Positions 36,538 through 57,412 of a stretch of 64,000 nt of DNA are shown one piece after another. Below the pieces are notes generated by a model, which was not told the origin of the DNA, made no database searches, and worked only from the letters and a program-made list of their open reading frames with translations. Origin of the DNA: Salvelinus alpinus (taxonomy: Eukaryota; Chordata; Actinopteri; Salmoniformes; Salmonidae); NCBI RefSeq assembly GCF_045679555.1, contig NC_092091.1, positions 67,332,394 to 67,396,393 on the forward strand. The letters run 5' to 3'. The position numbers were made by a program, and so were the translations under genes. Numbering within the stretch: position 1 is the stretch's first letter; the number at the start of each line of letters is the position of its first letter.

Positions 36538-36722
36538 TTCCCAAACTCGGTCCTGGTGCCCCCTGTGGGTGCACGTTTTGGTTGTTGCCCTAGAACTACA
36601 CAGCTGATTCAAATAACCAACTCATCATCAAGCTTTGATCATTTGAATCAGCTGTGTAGTGCCAGGGCAAAAACCAAAACATGCACCCAGGGGGGCCCAG
36701 GACCGAGTTTGGGAAAGCCTGA
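36538..36722. mobile_element. Foldback MITE with TTCCCAAACTCGGTCCT ends
   Basis: Two arms, each carrying CACTACACAGCTGATTCAAA-type sequence, face each other around AAGCTTTGATC. A related copy is at 63447-63625. Confidence 0.8.
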
Positions 36723-38409
36723 AGCATCAACCCTGCATTGGTCAGATATTACCCCTGCTCTAGTCAAGCATGTTAGTACTCCAACCTTGTGAAAGTGACA
36801 AACTGACGTGTTCATTTTCATCAAAAACAACTTATCTGGGATTTCTATTGGAGAAGCAGTTTCTGCCTATCTTCATACTGTACTGTCTTTGCCTCAAAGG
36901 TTTACATATCTTGGTTAATAAGATTCTCAATTACACTCACACACACGTCACATATCACCATGACTACAGTAACAGAACATGATTATACCAGCATTTGTTC
37001 TGAAAAGATAATGTACCAATGTCAGATAACACATCAGTTTCTTTACCAAGACAGACAGATAGGCACTGGCACAGTACAACTAACAAATAAACAAAAGCTT
37101 ACTCTACAGTCTTGAGTTCAGCCAGTCCAGATGTAGGTAGCGACTCAGGAGCAGCACAGCGATGGTTGCCAAGGTGCCCAGATAGTCATTTAACCCTCAT
37201 TGGTGGAGAGACACACAAGCTGAAGGGCAAATTCGTTTTTTCAAACTGGGCTCTTTCCATTCTCAATATCTCCCCTGTCGTATAACAGATAAATACAGAT
37301 TTTTAGAGGGATTTCTGTCATCTGCAAATGCCAGCCATGCTCTTTCATTTCAGTAAGAAGCCTGCATTCTGCTTTTGGGTGTGATTTAGGCTATTTGCGA
37401 GAAACAACGATAATCACTTCTATTGGAAACATAAAAGAGCAAGTTACACCACTAAGGTCAATAGCAGGAATGGCCGGACTTCAAAACTCTCATCTCATTC
37501 GTTTCTCACTGCAGTCCACCATGAAATCGAGGCAGAATAATACAAGTAGGGCATGTAGGATCTGAAGAGGCCATCCTATAGGGAGACCTTCCTCCACCAC
37601 ACAAGAGCGCTCTCTCAGTCAGTTCTCAGGGCCATAGCATGTTTGGATGTCGATGAGCATGCATTCCATGGCACCGACTTTCAACAGACGCCCTGAGAGT
37701 ACCACAGGAATGGTTATCACAACAATTAGACTGACAGCTCTTTTCTAAACCAATCTTGATTTATTTTGTTTCCCTAAGATTAATGTCCTGCCTGTACAGT
37801 AAAGTTGGCTTTGGTTTGCAGTATAAAATGGGGCAATCTCTCTCCCTCCCTCATAAACACACACTGCTAGCATGGATTCATTTAGGTGGTCATGTTAAAT
37901 GATGCATACTAGCACATTCCTCTCCTTCTCTCTGACACACACACAGCTTGCTGCTGGAGGGAGACACCTGGTCCATATCCTTGTGCCAGAAAAACGCCAC
38001 GTCCGGCTGTCCAGTCAGTCTGTGTCCAGTTGCCAGACCAGTGGTCCAGTGTGGCTGGCACCCGTTACCCTGCCCATCTGCCACCAGGCGCTAACTCGCC
38101 CCGTCGCCCGCTCTATCTGCTCCCACGCAACTTGTCTGGGGAGAGCGGGAAGTGGCGGGAACAATGAGTCACGGCGGTGCCCACTGCCCTGGCACGGCTC
38201 CCTGACATGTCAACGTGACGTGATGAAGCCAGCTTCGCCAGCCACGGCCACAGCTTCCTGCCCGCCTCACAGGCCTTTTACTGTGGGCCGTGTCCGCTTT
38301 GCCCCCGGAGCAGAGAGAGGAGCCAGGAACATGCCAGGGCAGTAAAACGGCCAGTGATCAACTACCAGGGAGCAGAGCTCAGCTGCCATCTTGTTACCTC
38401 AGTGGGTAG

Positions 38410-38565
38410 AACAGGGTCGTGTTCATTAGGCATCAAACGGAACAAAAATGGACTGAAACAGGGATGGACCAGTTGAACCATGTCCAATAGGAAGCACTAG
38501 TTTCTATTTTCTGTTGTAAAACGTTTTGATACGGTATACCCTGATGAATACGACCCTGGTAGGCT
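38410..38565. mobile_element. MITE with GTCGTGTTCATTAGGC ends
   Basis: The left edge GGTCGTGTTCATTAGGCATC and the inverted right edge AGGGTCGTATTCATCAGGGT form terminal repeats. A related element lies at 27985-28110 in the ZNF827 3' region. Confidence 0.65.
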
Positions 38566-38961
38566 TAGGGCAGGGTGGAGAATGGGCTGTATCCATTACC
38601 GGCCATTAGTGAACCAAATCAAAACACACCCCTTTATATCGCATATTAAAAGGTGCATTTCTAGGAATACAAATCTTTTTTTATCATTTCATATAGCCCA
38701 ATTTTCAGATTATGTTAATCAAAAATCCAGGGAAACAAGCATGTGCAGTTATTTTAACCAGGTTTGAGTGGTAGCCTAGTCGTTTGGAGGGTCTGGTGCT
38801 TGGCTGACCCAGTCCAGCAGCGGGCAGGGTTACCCCAGGGCAGCAGCACTGAGTGGTCATTAACATATGGCCAAGGAGAGGGCAAGGCAGAGTGCAGTCT
38901 ATCGGTAGTTAATAGCAACTATCCAATATAAACCTCCTCCGTTCCAGAAAGTAAAAACTAG

Positions 38962-39073
38962 ATTGCATCCCAAATGGCACCATATTCTCTATATAGTGCA
39001 CTACTTTTGATCCAGAGCCCCTGGTCAAAAGTAGTACACTATGTAGGGAATAGGGTGCCATTTGGGACGCGGT
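38962..39073. mobile_element. Palindromic MITE, full copy
   Basis: GCATCCCAAATGGCACCATA ... GGGTGCCATTTGGGACGC; a clear foldback with mirrored arms, fifth copy of the ACTATATAGGG family. Confidence 0.8.
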
Positions 39074-39384
39074 CTAGAACACTTTTTACTGGTTGCCAAG
39101 GCTTTAAGTGCTGTAGCATTAATTTCTTCATCATAAAAGACACTGGGCTCAAAGCACAGTGGAATAAAATACAAGATTGTACCGTTCTTCTTCTGCTTCT
39201 CTACATGAATCAATTTAGCGGAGTCTGGGATTGTGGCGTGCAGGGAGCTGTCTGGTAGTTTTCCCTACACAGCAGAGAGAGACAGTGTGTGTGTAGCTGT
39301 GGACAGGTGTGACAGGCTGACCTCCGTATGCAGCCAGGGAGAAGTGAAGGAGTGTAGTCCAGCACTGCCTCAAAACATGGTCTG

Positions 39385-39765
39385 TCTGGAGCACAGCCTG
39401 GAGAGACCACTGGAGCACAGCCTGGAGAGACCACTGGAGCACAGCCTGGAGAGACCACTGGAGCACAGCCTGGAGAGACCACTGGAGCACAGCCTGGAGA
39501 GACCACTGGAGCACAGCCTGGAGAGACCACTGGAGCACAGCCTGGAGAGACCACTGGAGCACAGCCTGGAGAGACCACTGGAGCACAGCCTGGAGAGACC
39601 ACTGGTTTCGCAGCCTGGAGAGACCACTGGTTTCCCAGCCTGGAGAGACCACTGGTTTCCCAGCCTGGATAGACCACTGGTTTCCCAGCCTGGAGAGACC
39701 ACTGGTTTCCCAGCCTGGATAGACCACTGGTTTCCCAGCCTGGAGAGACCACTGGAAAGACACTG
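39385..39765. repeat. 24-bp minisatellite switching to 25-bp units
   Basis: Nine copies of GAGCACAGCCTGGAGAGACC plus ACTG (24 bp) are followed by copies in which GAGCA is replaced by GTTTCC (25 bp). The period change moves the reading frame, which produces odd repeated peptides on both strands. Confidence 0.95.
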
Positions 39766-40139
39766 ATAATAGAGACTGGCAAGAGGGCAGCAGGACCAGG
39801 AGAGATGGACGGGCGGAGAGAGAGAGAACAGGGGATATTCACTTTTGTATATTATCTACTTCACTTGCTTTGGCAATGTTAACATATGTTTCCCATGCCA
39901 ATAAAGCCCCTTGAATTGAATTGAGAGGAGAGAGAAGGGCCAGGAGTGAGAGATAGGAAGAGACGGGGAGTGAGGGATGGGTAGAGATAGAGAGGGGAGA
40001 GAGAGAGAAGGGTATAGAGAGGAGAGGGGGATGAGGGCTAGTGAGAGAGTACAGCCAGAGATAATAAGGGGGAGCTAGTAGCTTAATTTTCACCCTACAT
40101 ATCACTGATCTAGGACACAGCCTCTCATGGCAGATAGCT

Positions 40140-40305
40140 GAGGCAGAGAGAGAAGAGATGGGAGGGGAGAGGGGAGGGGAGGGGGAGGGGGAGAGAGAAG
40201 AGAGGGGAGAGGCAGAGAGGGGAGGGGGAGAGAGAAGAGAGGGGAGAGGCAGAGGGGAGGGGGAGAGAGGGGAGGCAGAGAGAGAAGAGAGGGGAGGGGG
40301 TGAGT
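40140..40305. repeat. GA-rich purine tract
   Basis: Repeated GAGAGAAGAGAGGGGAGAGG motifs. A homopurine strand of this kind could adopt triplex structures. No gene. Confidence 0.85.
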
Positions 40306-41426
40306 TGCCAAGCCAGGACCTCTCTGCCTGGGTTGATGTCTCTGTCTCTGCCAGAGAACACTGAGTACTGACAGATACACACACCAGAGGGAGGAGACCG
40401 GGTCCAAGACGTCCATCCACCTTTTGAAAGATGCACTGTGTCCACCGGGTCTCGTCGGACCTCCTTTTGTTTAAACAAGACATCTCAGTCGGTCAGATGT
40501 TATTCCAGACATTCTCAGGGTAGTAGAGACCGATTATTGGCCCGCAGTAATCGAACAGCTGAATTCACTTAGGCCCAGAGGAGGCACAGCCAGGCCAATT
40601 AGACTGTGGATTAAGAGTGATTGCCTTCTGTGTCCTGAGGTGGCGCGGACTGGCGCTGGCTGCCATCTTGAGAATCGCTTTCATTAGGTTCTATTATCAT
40701 GGCGGCTGCTGGCTATGCTAAGATAAGCTAACACGCACACGCAAACGCTAAGCACCACCACCACCGGCTTTAAAAAAATAATGGACCCTCCCTATAATGT
40801 ATTTTACATGGAGTCTGGAGTGGGGGCGGATTTTAAGATTTTAACAATGCAATCCAGGTGGGTGATGGGTAGGTAGTTTGTAGTTTTGGCTGGAAAGGGG
40901 CAGCGTGAGAGAACCCTTTTTCCTGACCAGACTAGCCAGGGCGTTTTTTTTTTTTATCAGGCAGTGCGCGCGGGGAGCCTAAGCAGCTGGATTTCATTAA
41001 TTGAGTGCTGGCAGCAACGTCCCTCTCTCCATCTCTCTCTTTTACAGCAGTGGTGACTCACACAGTGGGATTCATCCTTCTCTCCCGCTCCCTCCGATAT
41101 CATCTTCCAACCATAACTACAAATAATTATTCACTCAAATCCATTACCAGAGGTCAACCAAGTTCCCCCAATCGGCTTCTAAAGTCCAATTACTGGGCGC
41201 CAAGGAAGGCTCCTTCTCTCTCTCCCTCTCCATATGTAGATCATCATCCACAGGCCCATAGGCAGCAGGCAGGCGGGCGGGCGAACAAATTACACACAGC
41301 AAACACAGGTCTGTGTGTGAAAGAGAGAAAGAGAACATTAGTGTGTGGATGAGAATGAGTTTTCCTCAGGTGCTTTAATAAAGGGGGAGACTCACACTAG
41401 CTGACCACCTGAGAGGCCCCGTTTTA

Positions 41427-41627
41427 CTATTTACCACCATGATCTGCCTACTAGGTTTAATAGAATGACTAGACCCCACTACCACCATGATCTGCCTACT
41501 AGGTTCTGTAGAATGACTAGACCCCACTCTACCACCATGATCTGCCTACTAGGTTTAATAGAATGACTAGACCCCACTACCACCATGATCTGCCTACTAG
41601 GTTCTGTAGAATGACTAGACCCCACTG
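41427..41627. repeat. About 48-bp tandem repeat, four copies
   Basis: The unit CCACCATGATCTGCCTACTA plus GGTTTAATAGAATGACTAG repeats four times; TTTAATAG and TTCTGTAG variants alternate. Confidence 0.9.
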
Positions 41628-44160
41628 AAACTGGTAGTGAGACGCAATAAAAACTAGCCAATCAGTGCCTCATCGTCCATATGAAGACACCCTATAGATA
41701 GATTAACCCTACGTTCCATCCTACACTCCTTATAATATCACAGGTCCCCCAGCCACTAGGGTTCTACTGCTAGAGCAGAGAGAGAGATGCTATGGTGTAA
41801 TGAGGGGGTTGCTTAGAGGGTGAGCACACAAACAACAAAAAGCACAAATCTCACACATGCACACACACACACACACACACAGACACACAGACACACACAC
41901 CCTCCCTCCATCCCTCCATCCTCTCTGCTCTCTCCAGTCCACTCCATCCCTACTAGTGACTGTGGGTCCTTGGATCGTTTTGCAGCAGTCTTGAAACTGA
42001 GCCGTTAGCCTGAATGAAATGCTTCACACACACTCATCTGTCACGTGAGAGAGACGGCAGAGCAGCCAGCCGAGTCGGTGCGACCCAGGCGGGAGGAGTG
42101 TGTGTGTGTGTCATGGAAGGAGGAGGGCAGTGTGTGTGAGGGAGGTATGTGTGTGTGGAGGGTTTGTGTGTATGAAAGAGGGAGGTGGGGATGGTGTGTG
42201 TGTGTGTGTGTGTGTGTGAGCAGGGGGGACTGTGGGGAGACGAAGAGAGCCAACACAGCAGGGAGGGAGAGGCTTTGTGGATCGGCAGACCATGACCAGC
42301 GGCCACACTACACACACACACACAGAGAAAGAGCCCAGCGTTAGCGTGGTGGGAGGGCCCAGGTGACATTTCATTCAGTGTCACGCATCCCACTCTCTCT
42401 GATCAGAGCAGACAACATGCCCAAATACAACACCAGCAGAACCCACAACAAAACAAACACCACCGAGCGGTTACTTTCAATCCTTACCACTGAAGCATTA
42501 CAGATTTCCAGATAGAAATGGAAAGGTAATTTGCGATTGAGCCGACATATGTAGCGTTTACCGTCTCCGCCAACTTGGGAACATTACCTTTCAATTTCAA
42601 ATTGGGCTTTAGTGCTGAATTTCCGCGATACGGATTGAATAGAGCCCTAGGTCTCTGTCCATTGCTACACACGACAAGTTACCACGACAACGCTTTATAC
42701 TAACCATTCATCATTCTAAGACATGGTTCTGTACACCAACAACAGACTGCATAGGTCTGTCTCCACAACGATTCCTACACTACCATTTCTAACAATAAGA
42801 CTTGGTTGTTTTTATTTGTAGAAACAATACACATAGGAATGTGACTGTCATGTCGCTACGACAACGCTCTATACTACTAACCATTCATAATGAGTACATT
42901 GTTATGTAATTAGTCATCATTTGCAGATGTTGTCAAGTGGAGCTGAGTTTAGACTGTAATTAAACACAATTTCAAATAAAGAGACGCTTGTGTGTTGGAT
43001 GAAAATGTGGGGATGGACCGCCGCTCTGACGGACAGAAAAAACATCAATCCAAGTCTTGAGAAATGGAAAATCCCCCTCGAACCCCATCAAAGGCCGTGT
43101 CCATGTCCTGTGCTTACATTAAAGAAATGTCTCTAAATGGTAAACACATGTGGACTGGTCTGTTTGGGCTAAAATGGCTGAACGTTGAACATGATACGAC
43201 AGCATTTGAGTTAATCTTTCCACTGAGAAACCGCATCAGGGTGTTTACACTGAAGCCTAGTGTACGCTGTGTGTGTGTGTGTCCAGAGATTGAGCTAGAA
43301 CTGACTGTTCCCTAGAGCGGTACAGTGTGTGTGTGTGTGAGAGAGAGACAGCGTGATGAAGGGGAAGGGTGTTACTCAAGCCTAATGAATCCATCTGCAT
43401 TCAGGGGGCAGTCTTCCTCCAGGCGCAGACAGGAGCAAACGACCGCCAACCTGCGAGCAGAGAGACTCTGGAGGCTGGGGCTCACTCCTCCGGAACAGAC
43501 AGATGTAAACGATTAGGGAAAGATTGAAGTGGATGGAATAATCTGGGGGGACTGGGACGGATTTGACTAAGAATCTAGGGATTCTTTCCTAACAACAAAC
43601 ATAGGTTTGTGGCTATGGACTGCAGCATAGAAGCAGTTTTTCCCCCACTATGTACAGACTGTCCTTTACATACTTTACACTGGCGCTGTACAATGAGGGC
43701 AATTCCCACAGTTTTTTTTATTTTATTTACAGAGGTTGTTGCCTACTGCGCCCTGGGCTGGTGTAACGGACACTTTATGATAATACTACTGTCTCTTTGA
43801 TCATTCTTCTGCCCAGCGGTAGGTAGGTAGCCTAGTATCTGCTAGAAGCCAGGCTCTGACTGGCATGGAGGATGGATGTGAAGGATTACCATGGTGTCCT
43901 CAGAGCTCCAGGGAAGAAGGATCTGGTGTCCTAGCAGCCTCTCTGTGACCTGTCACCCAGCACATCCTGAGGGGAGGAGCACTGGATGCTGGCTCTCAGG
44001 CCAATCATTATGATAATGGTTTAGATGAGGTTATGAAGTTAGGGGGACATCTGGTGGTCAAGAGGCATCATTGCAAAAATGTGGTCATTTTGTCTGGATT
44101 AAATGTAAAACTTTACCAGGACAACGGGAATGATATGACGCTTGTATTAAAAGTTGTCAT

Positions 44161-44364
44161 GTTCAGAAGCTTCCTTGGTTCAGTAGCTACGTCCCCACAC
44201 AAAGCTTCCTAGCTCTGGTTCAGCAGCTACGTCCCCACACAAAGCTTCCTAGCCCTGGTTCAGCAGCTACGTCCCCACACAAAGCTTCCTAGCCCTGGTT
44301 CAGCAGCTACACCCCCACACAAAGCTTCCTAGCCCTGGTTCAGCAGCTACGTCCCCACACAAAC
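44161..44364. repeat. 40-bp tandem repeat, about five copies
   Basis: The unit CAGCAGCTACGTCCCCACAC plus AAAGCTTCCTAGCCCTGGTT repeats with an exact 40-bp spacing (44181, 44221, 44261, 44301, 44341), just beyond the MMAA polyadenylation signal. Confidence 0.95.
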
Positions 44365-44410
44365 ATTTCAGCAACAGAAAACACCCACAACTATCTAATT
44401 AATTTCATAA

Positions 44411-44416
44411 TTTATT
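44411..44416 (-). terminator. Candidate MMAA polyadenylation signal
   Basis: AATAAA on the - strand (TTTATT on +), about 305 bp after the MMAA stop codon. It gives a short 3' UTR of about 44400-44721, which contains no coding features. Confidence 0.55.
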
Positions 44417-44721
44417 CAACTCATTGATTATGATAACATCTATAAAACTGCATCCATTGATACTCTTCAAGTATAAACCAATAAACTGCAATGTCAAGTC
44501 TCTTGAGTAAGTAGGTATGAGTAAGTAGGTCAGTGTTTCAATTTGAAGGCAGTGTGTTGTGTGGGATTGGGAGGGGGTCCAAGACCTAGAATTCCTTCCC
44601 TTCTCTCATCACCAATCAATTGTCCTTACAGAGCAGTGATCTGAGAGACAAGGCGAGAAGAGTAATCAATATTACAGTATATGGATAATGCTGTTGGTAT
44701 TAGATCTCCACTTCAGCTAGG

Positions 44722-53328
<8,607 letters not shown>

Positions 53329-53351
53329 GATTGTCTGGCACTGGTCCCTTC

Positions 53352-53870
53352 TCTAGGGAAGAGAGTCTGATAATGATGTAACGTTAGACGACAACAGGCA
53401 TTCAATAGAGGTTTGTGACACATTTCAGTTCATTCAACAAGACAGAACCAAAACAAAGCTGATGCTGATTATTCTATGACACTCACTTTGGGCTATGTAG
53501 ACTGTTTGAGGTTGTGGCATTCAGGAGCAAATTCTGCCAGTAGAAACGAATGGACATATGCATACATACAGTACATACACCGGTAACTGACTGACAAGTA
53601 GCCATATAGCTGAACAGTTACAAAACGTGTACATACAATGGAGAACTCACCTTGATAGCTAGCTATTTGTACATAAATCTGCTTCGTTGGTCTTTGCTGT
53701 TGTCCTCTAATATTGCTCCATACACTTTCATAACTGAGTATTACTTTTTGGAATAAAGAAAATAAGGATAATTCTGTCATTTGGTACTCAAAAGCAACCA
53801 CACGTTGACCTACCAGTGTTTTGGTCGTCACTAGCTAGCACAGTCAGAAACTCTGCCCATTTCTACAATT
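53352..53870 (-). promoter_or_regulatory. MMAA: Probable MMAA 5' UTR intron and non-coding first exon
   Basis: A strong donor, ATCAAG/GTGAGT, lies at 53651/53650 on the - strand, and a matching acceptor CTTCCCTAG has its exon edge at 53352, 24 bp before the ATG. This suggests a non-coding first exon of roughly 53651 to 53870. No TATA box was seen and the transcription start is not resolved. Confidence 0.45.
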
Positions 53871-54350
53871 GATCTTCTTAAAATGTGATATTAAACCTAA
53901 CATTGACCCTAACCTTAACCACACTGCTAACCTTATGCCTAGACATAACCTTAAAGTAAGACCAAAAATAAATAAAAATATTTTCATAAATCTTTTGACT
54001 TCGTGGCTGTGCTATCTAGTGAAACCCAGTGTGTATTTTTTTTTTTTGCTTCGTTCACTTCCTACTTCCTGTGACGTTGAACACCGCCCCTTTCTAGAAA
54101 AGTAGTACTACTCAAGGCCACGCGGTCGAGCTCTTGTCTTCATAATTCACTCAAATTAAAATTCAAGGGAATCAATTTAGAAGGCATTTATCTAGGGATG
54201 GATAACTCTTGCACAATTTTGCATGTATTTTGCAAGATTTTTCCATTTTCAGCCATTGTGGCCATACAATTTCTTGTTAGTATCTTGAGTTGTAATATTT
54301 TTGTGCGTGTTTATACAGTTCATGTCCTATTTCACACAGGAACACATGTA

Positions 54351-54720
54351 TTAAAATCAAATCCAAGTTTATTTGTCACGCGCGCCGAATACAACAGGTG
54401 TAGGCTTACTTAAAGGCTCTAACCAATAGTGCAAAAAAGGTGTTAAGTGAACAATAGGTAAGTAAAGAAATAAAACAGTAAAAAGACAGGCTATATACAG
54501 TAGCGAGGCTATAAAAGTAGCGAGGCTACATACAGACACCGGTTAGTCAGGCTGATTGAGGTAGTATGTACATGTAGATATGGTTAAAGTGACTATGCAT
54601 ATAGAATGAACAGAGAGTAACAGTAGCGTGAAAGATGGGTTGGCGGGTGGTGGGTGAAGGGAACACAATGCAGATAGCCCGGTTAGCCAATGTGCGGGAA
54701 CACTGGTTGGTCGGTCCAAT
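54351..54720. mobile_element. Unclassified interspersed repeat, first copy
   Basis: Includes TTATTTGTCACGCGCGCCGA and GTTAAAGTGACTATGCATAT. The last part is repeated at 55855-56000, on the other side of the LINE copy. Confidence 0.6.
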
Positions 54721-54726
54721 TTTAAT

Positions 54727-55850
54727 TTCTTTTTAAAAAAATATATAAAAAAATGATTTAACCAGGTAGGCTAGTTGAGCACAAGTTCTCATTTGCAACT
54801 GCGACCTGGCCAAGATAAAGCATAGCAGTTCAACACATACAACAACACAGAATTACACATGGAATAAACAAAACATACATTCAATAATACAGTAGAAAAA
54901 AGAAAACAAAAAGTCTATATACAGTGAGTGCAAATGAGGTAAGATAAGGGAGTTAAGGCAATAAATAGGCCATGGTGGCAAAGTAATTACAATATATCAA
55001 TTAAACACTGATGTGCAGAAGATGAATGTGCAAGTAGAGATACTGGGGTGCAAAGGAGCAAGCTAAATAAATAAAAACAGTATGGGGATGAGGTAGTTGG
55101 ATGGGCTAAATTACAGATGGGCTATGTACAGGTGCATTGATCTGTGAGCTGCTCTGACAGCTGGTGCTTAAAGCTAGTTAGGGAGATATGAGTCTCCAGC
55201 TTCAGTGATTTTTGCAGTTCGTTCCAGTCATTGGCAGCAGAGAACTGGAAGGAAAGGCGGCCAAAGGAGGAATTGGCTTTGGGGGTGACCAGTGAGATAT
55301 ACCTGCTGGAGCGAGTGCTACGAGTGGGTGCTGCTATGGTGACCAGTGAGCTGAGATAAGGCGGGGCTTTACCTAGCAGAGACTTGTAGATGGCGACGAG
55401 TATGAAGCGAGGGCCAGCCAACGAGAGCGTACAGGTCGCAGTGGTGGGTAGTATATGGGGCTTTGGTGACAAAACGGATGGCACTGTGATAGACTGCATC
55501 CAATTTGTTGAGTAGTGTTGGAGGCTATTTTATAAATGACATTGCCGAAGTCGAGGATCGGTAGGATGGTCAGTTTTACGAGGGCATGTTTGGCAGCATG
55601 AGTGAAGGATGCTTTGTTGCGAAATAGGAAGCCGATTCTAGATTTAATTTTGGATTGGAGATGCTTAATGTGAGTCTGGAAGGAGAGTTTACAGTCTCGG
55701 GCGGGCAGGTGCGGGCAGTGATCGGTTGAAGAGCATGCATTTAGTTTTACTTCCATTTAAGAGCAGTTGGAGGCCACGGAAGGAGAGTTGTATGGCATTG
55801 AAGCTCGTCTGGAGGTCCAAAGAAGGGCCAGAAGTATAAAGAATGGTGTC
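54727..55850 (-). pseudogene. LINE fragment (reverse orientation), reverse transcriptase C-terminus
   Basis: On the - strand, DCKLSFQTHIKHLQSKIKSR (near 55690) through LPILDFGNVIYKIASN is followed after a frameshift by YKSLLGKAPPYLSSLVTIAA and FSAANDWNELQKSLKLET, ending near 55122. The 3' tail runs to the LINE terminus CTACCTGGTTAAATC near 54760. Same family as 6172-7235. Confidence 0.85.
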
Positions 55851-55854
55851 GTTG

Positions 55855-56110
55855 AGGTTTTTTGGGGTAGTATGTACATGAATGTATAGTTAAAGTGACT
55901 ATGCATATATGATAAACAGAGAGTAGCAGCAGCGTAAAAAGAGGGGTTGGGGGGGGGCACACAATGCAAATAGTCTGGGTAGCCATTTGATTACCTGTTC
56001 AGGAGTCTTATGGCTGTGTCAATTGTGTCAATTGCATGTGTCAATTGAAAATGTGTTGTTTTCATGTCCCAACTCCCCAAGGGTGATGCGAAGGTTTTTA
56101 TACCTAAGGG
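55855..56110. mobile_element. Unclassified interspersed repeat, second copy
   Basis: GGGTAGTATGTACATGAATG and GTTAAAGTGACTATGCATAT match the copy at 54351-54720, here followed by CTGTTCAGGAGTCTTATGGC. This strongly suggests the same family, possibly the upstream part of the LINE consensus. Confidence 0.5.
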
Positions 56111-56156
56111 CCTTGCAACAGGTGTGCTTCCAATACCATGGCCTCAGTCTATATCA

Positions 56157-56275
56157 GAGGAGGCTGGTGGGAGGAGCTGTTTGATGTGTTTGAATCCGTT
56201 CCATTCATTTAATTCCAGCCAGTACAATTTGAGCCCGTCCTCCTATAGCTCCTCCCATCAGCCTCCACTATATCT
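56157..56275. mobile_element. MITE with GGAGGCTGGTGGGAGGAGCT ends
   Basis: The left end GGAGGCTGGTGGGAGGAGCT and the inverted right end GGAGGCTGATGGGAGGAGCT form clear terminal repeats of about 20 bp around a 119-bp element. Confidence 0.85.
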
Positions 56276-57412
56276 GGTCACACCACTCCTCTATCCACAC
56301 TCATTCTCCTCATATGAGAACTCACTCTTCAAAGAATCATACTTGCAAAATATGCAGTCTTGACTAAATATGAATGATTTTGGGATTTATGTTATTTGAG
56401 GTTAAATATCATCATGGTGTATTCTTCTGTTTGCTTAAAAGCGCTACATGGCCATTAGGACGTCTGCATTGGCCATGCAGCATTTATGGTGATACAGCCT
56501 CTGCAGAAGTCAGGGCATTCTTGGGCTTCACCAAGCAGCGGAGAGCTGTTGTGAAGGAAGTTTTCAAGGAAGTGAGTTTGTGTTTATACAGGACCTCTCG
56601 CCCCCATCTACCATTAACCAATCATGTCAATGCGGAGCTATACAGAGCCCTCCGCATTTGTTACAACATTTGAGAGGCGCACAGCGATGCGGTAGAGTTC
56701 AATTTGGCCTCTGTGTGCCTCCAGAGGCTCCGCGATTGCGCCACACCATCCATACGGCGCCTCCGATCACATTTCAGATCAAGCATAAACTGGCTCTTAT
56801 GCAATATTTATACTGAACTTTCTTGATCGTCAACTTGAAACTGTTATGTAGCTTATGATACCAACATTACACGTGTTGACATCCGTGGACATTTCGTTTG
56901 GACATTGACATTAACGTTCTGTTATTCTTAAAAAATGAAAACAATATAAGGCCACAGGTAATGAAACAACTTTATTTATTGAATCTTCCAGTAGAGACTT
57001 GATATTCATGGAATAAAACTGCTTTCTGGGAGTACTACTCAGCAAAAACAGAAAAAACGAAACAAAAAAACAAAGAGAAGAGGCAACAATCCGTGAAAGT
57101 GCAGATAACAAGAAACGACAAGAAAACATATTCAAAAAAATACAAAAATCAATACAACTTGTAATAGCGGATGGAGTTTTCTAAGCCTAAAATAATTGAA
57201 GGAAAAAACAGTCTGCATTTTTATAAAATGATCAAATCATGTATTAGGGCCATCAGTAACTCACTCACCAGTGAAACTAATATTTTTTTTTCAGTCAACA
57301 AGTTCTGAAGGATGCCATTGTTTTATTAACTGTCTTTTTGTAAGTTTTGCTGAGTTGATGCCATCAGAGAATGTAACAGAAGAGATGTATCCTCAATAGA
57401 TTACCACACAAT
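56276..57412. other. MMAA-SMAD1 intergenic sequence, no gene seen
   Basis: Mixed unique and repeat-like DNA. The stretch 56430-56790 (GCGGAGCTATACAGAGCCCT; CCTCTGTGTGCCTCCAGAGG) looks like an old interspersed element. No exon or RNA gene was recognised. Confidence 0.4.

Larger units (their letters stand above)
29160..44400. other. ZNF827-MMAA intergenic region
   Basis: About 15 kb between the two convergent genes. I recognise only repeats (listed separately), pyrimidine- or purine-rich stretches (32580-32850; 39925-40300), CA/GT tracts (41857-41900; 42190-42222) and unique A/T-rich DNA. Open frames are short and show no known family, and no RNA gene was recognised. Confidence 0.5.

Noticed and set aside
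37899-38345. 148-codon + strand frame in intergenic DNA
   Set aside because: No recognisable domain, no splice context and a CA-rich start; likely chance.
39210-39842. Open frames on both strands with repeated SPGCAPVV or EHSLERPL
   Set aside because: Products of the 24/25-bp minisatellite; no splice or family support.
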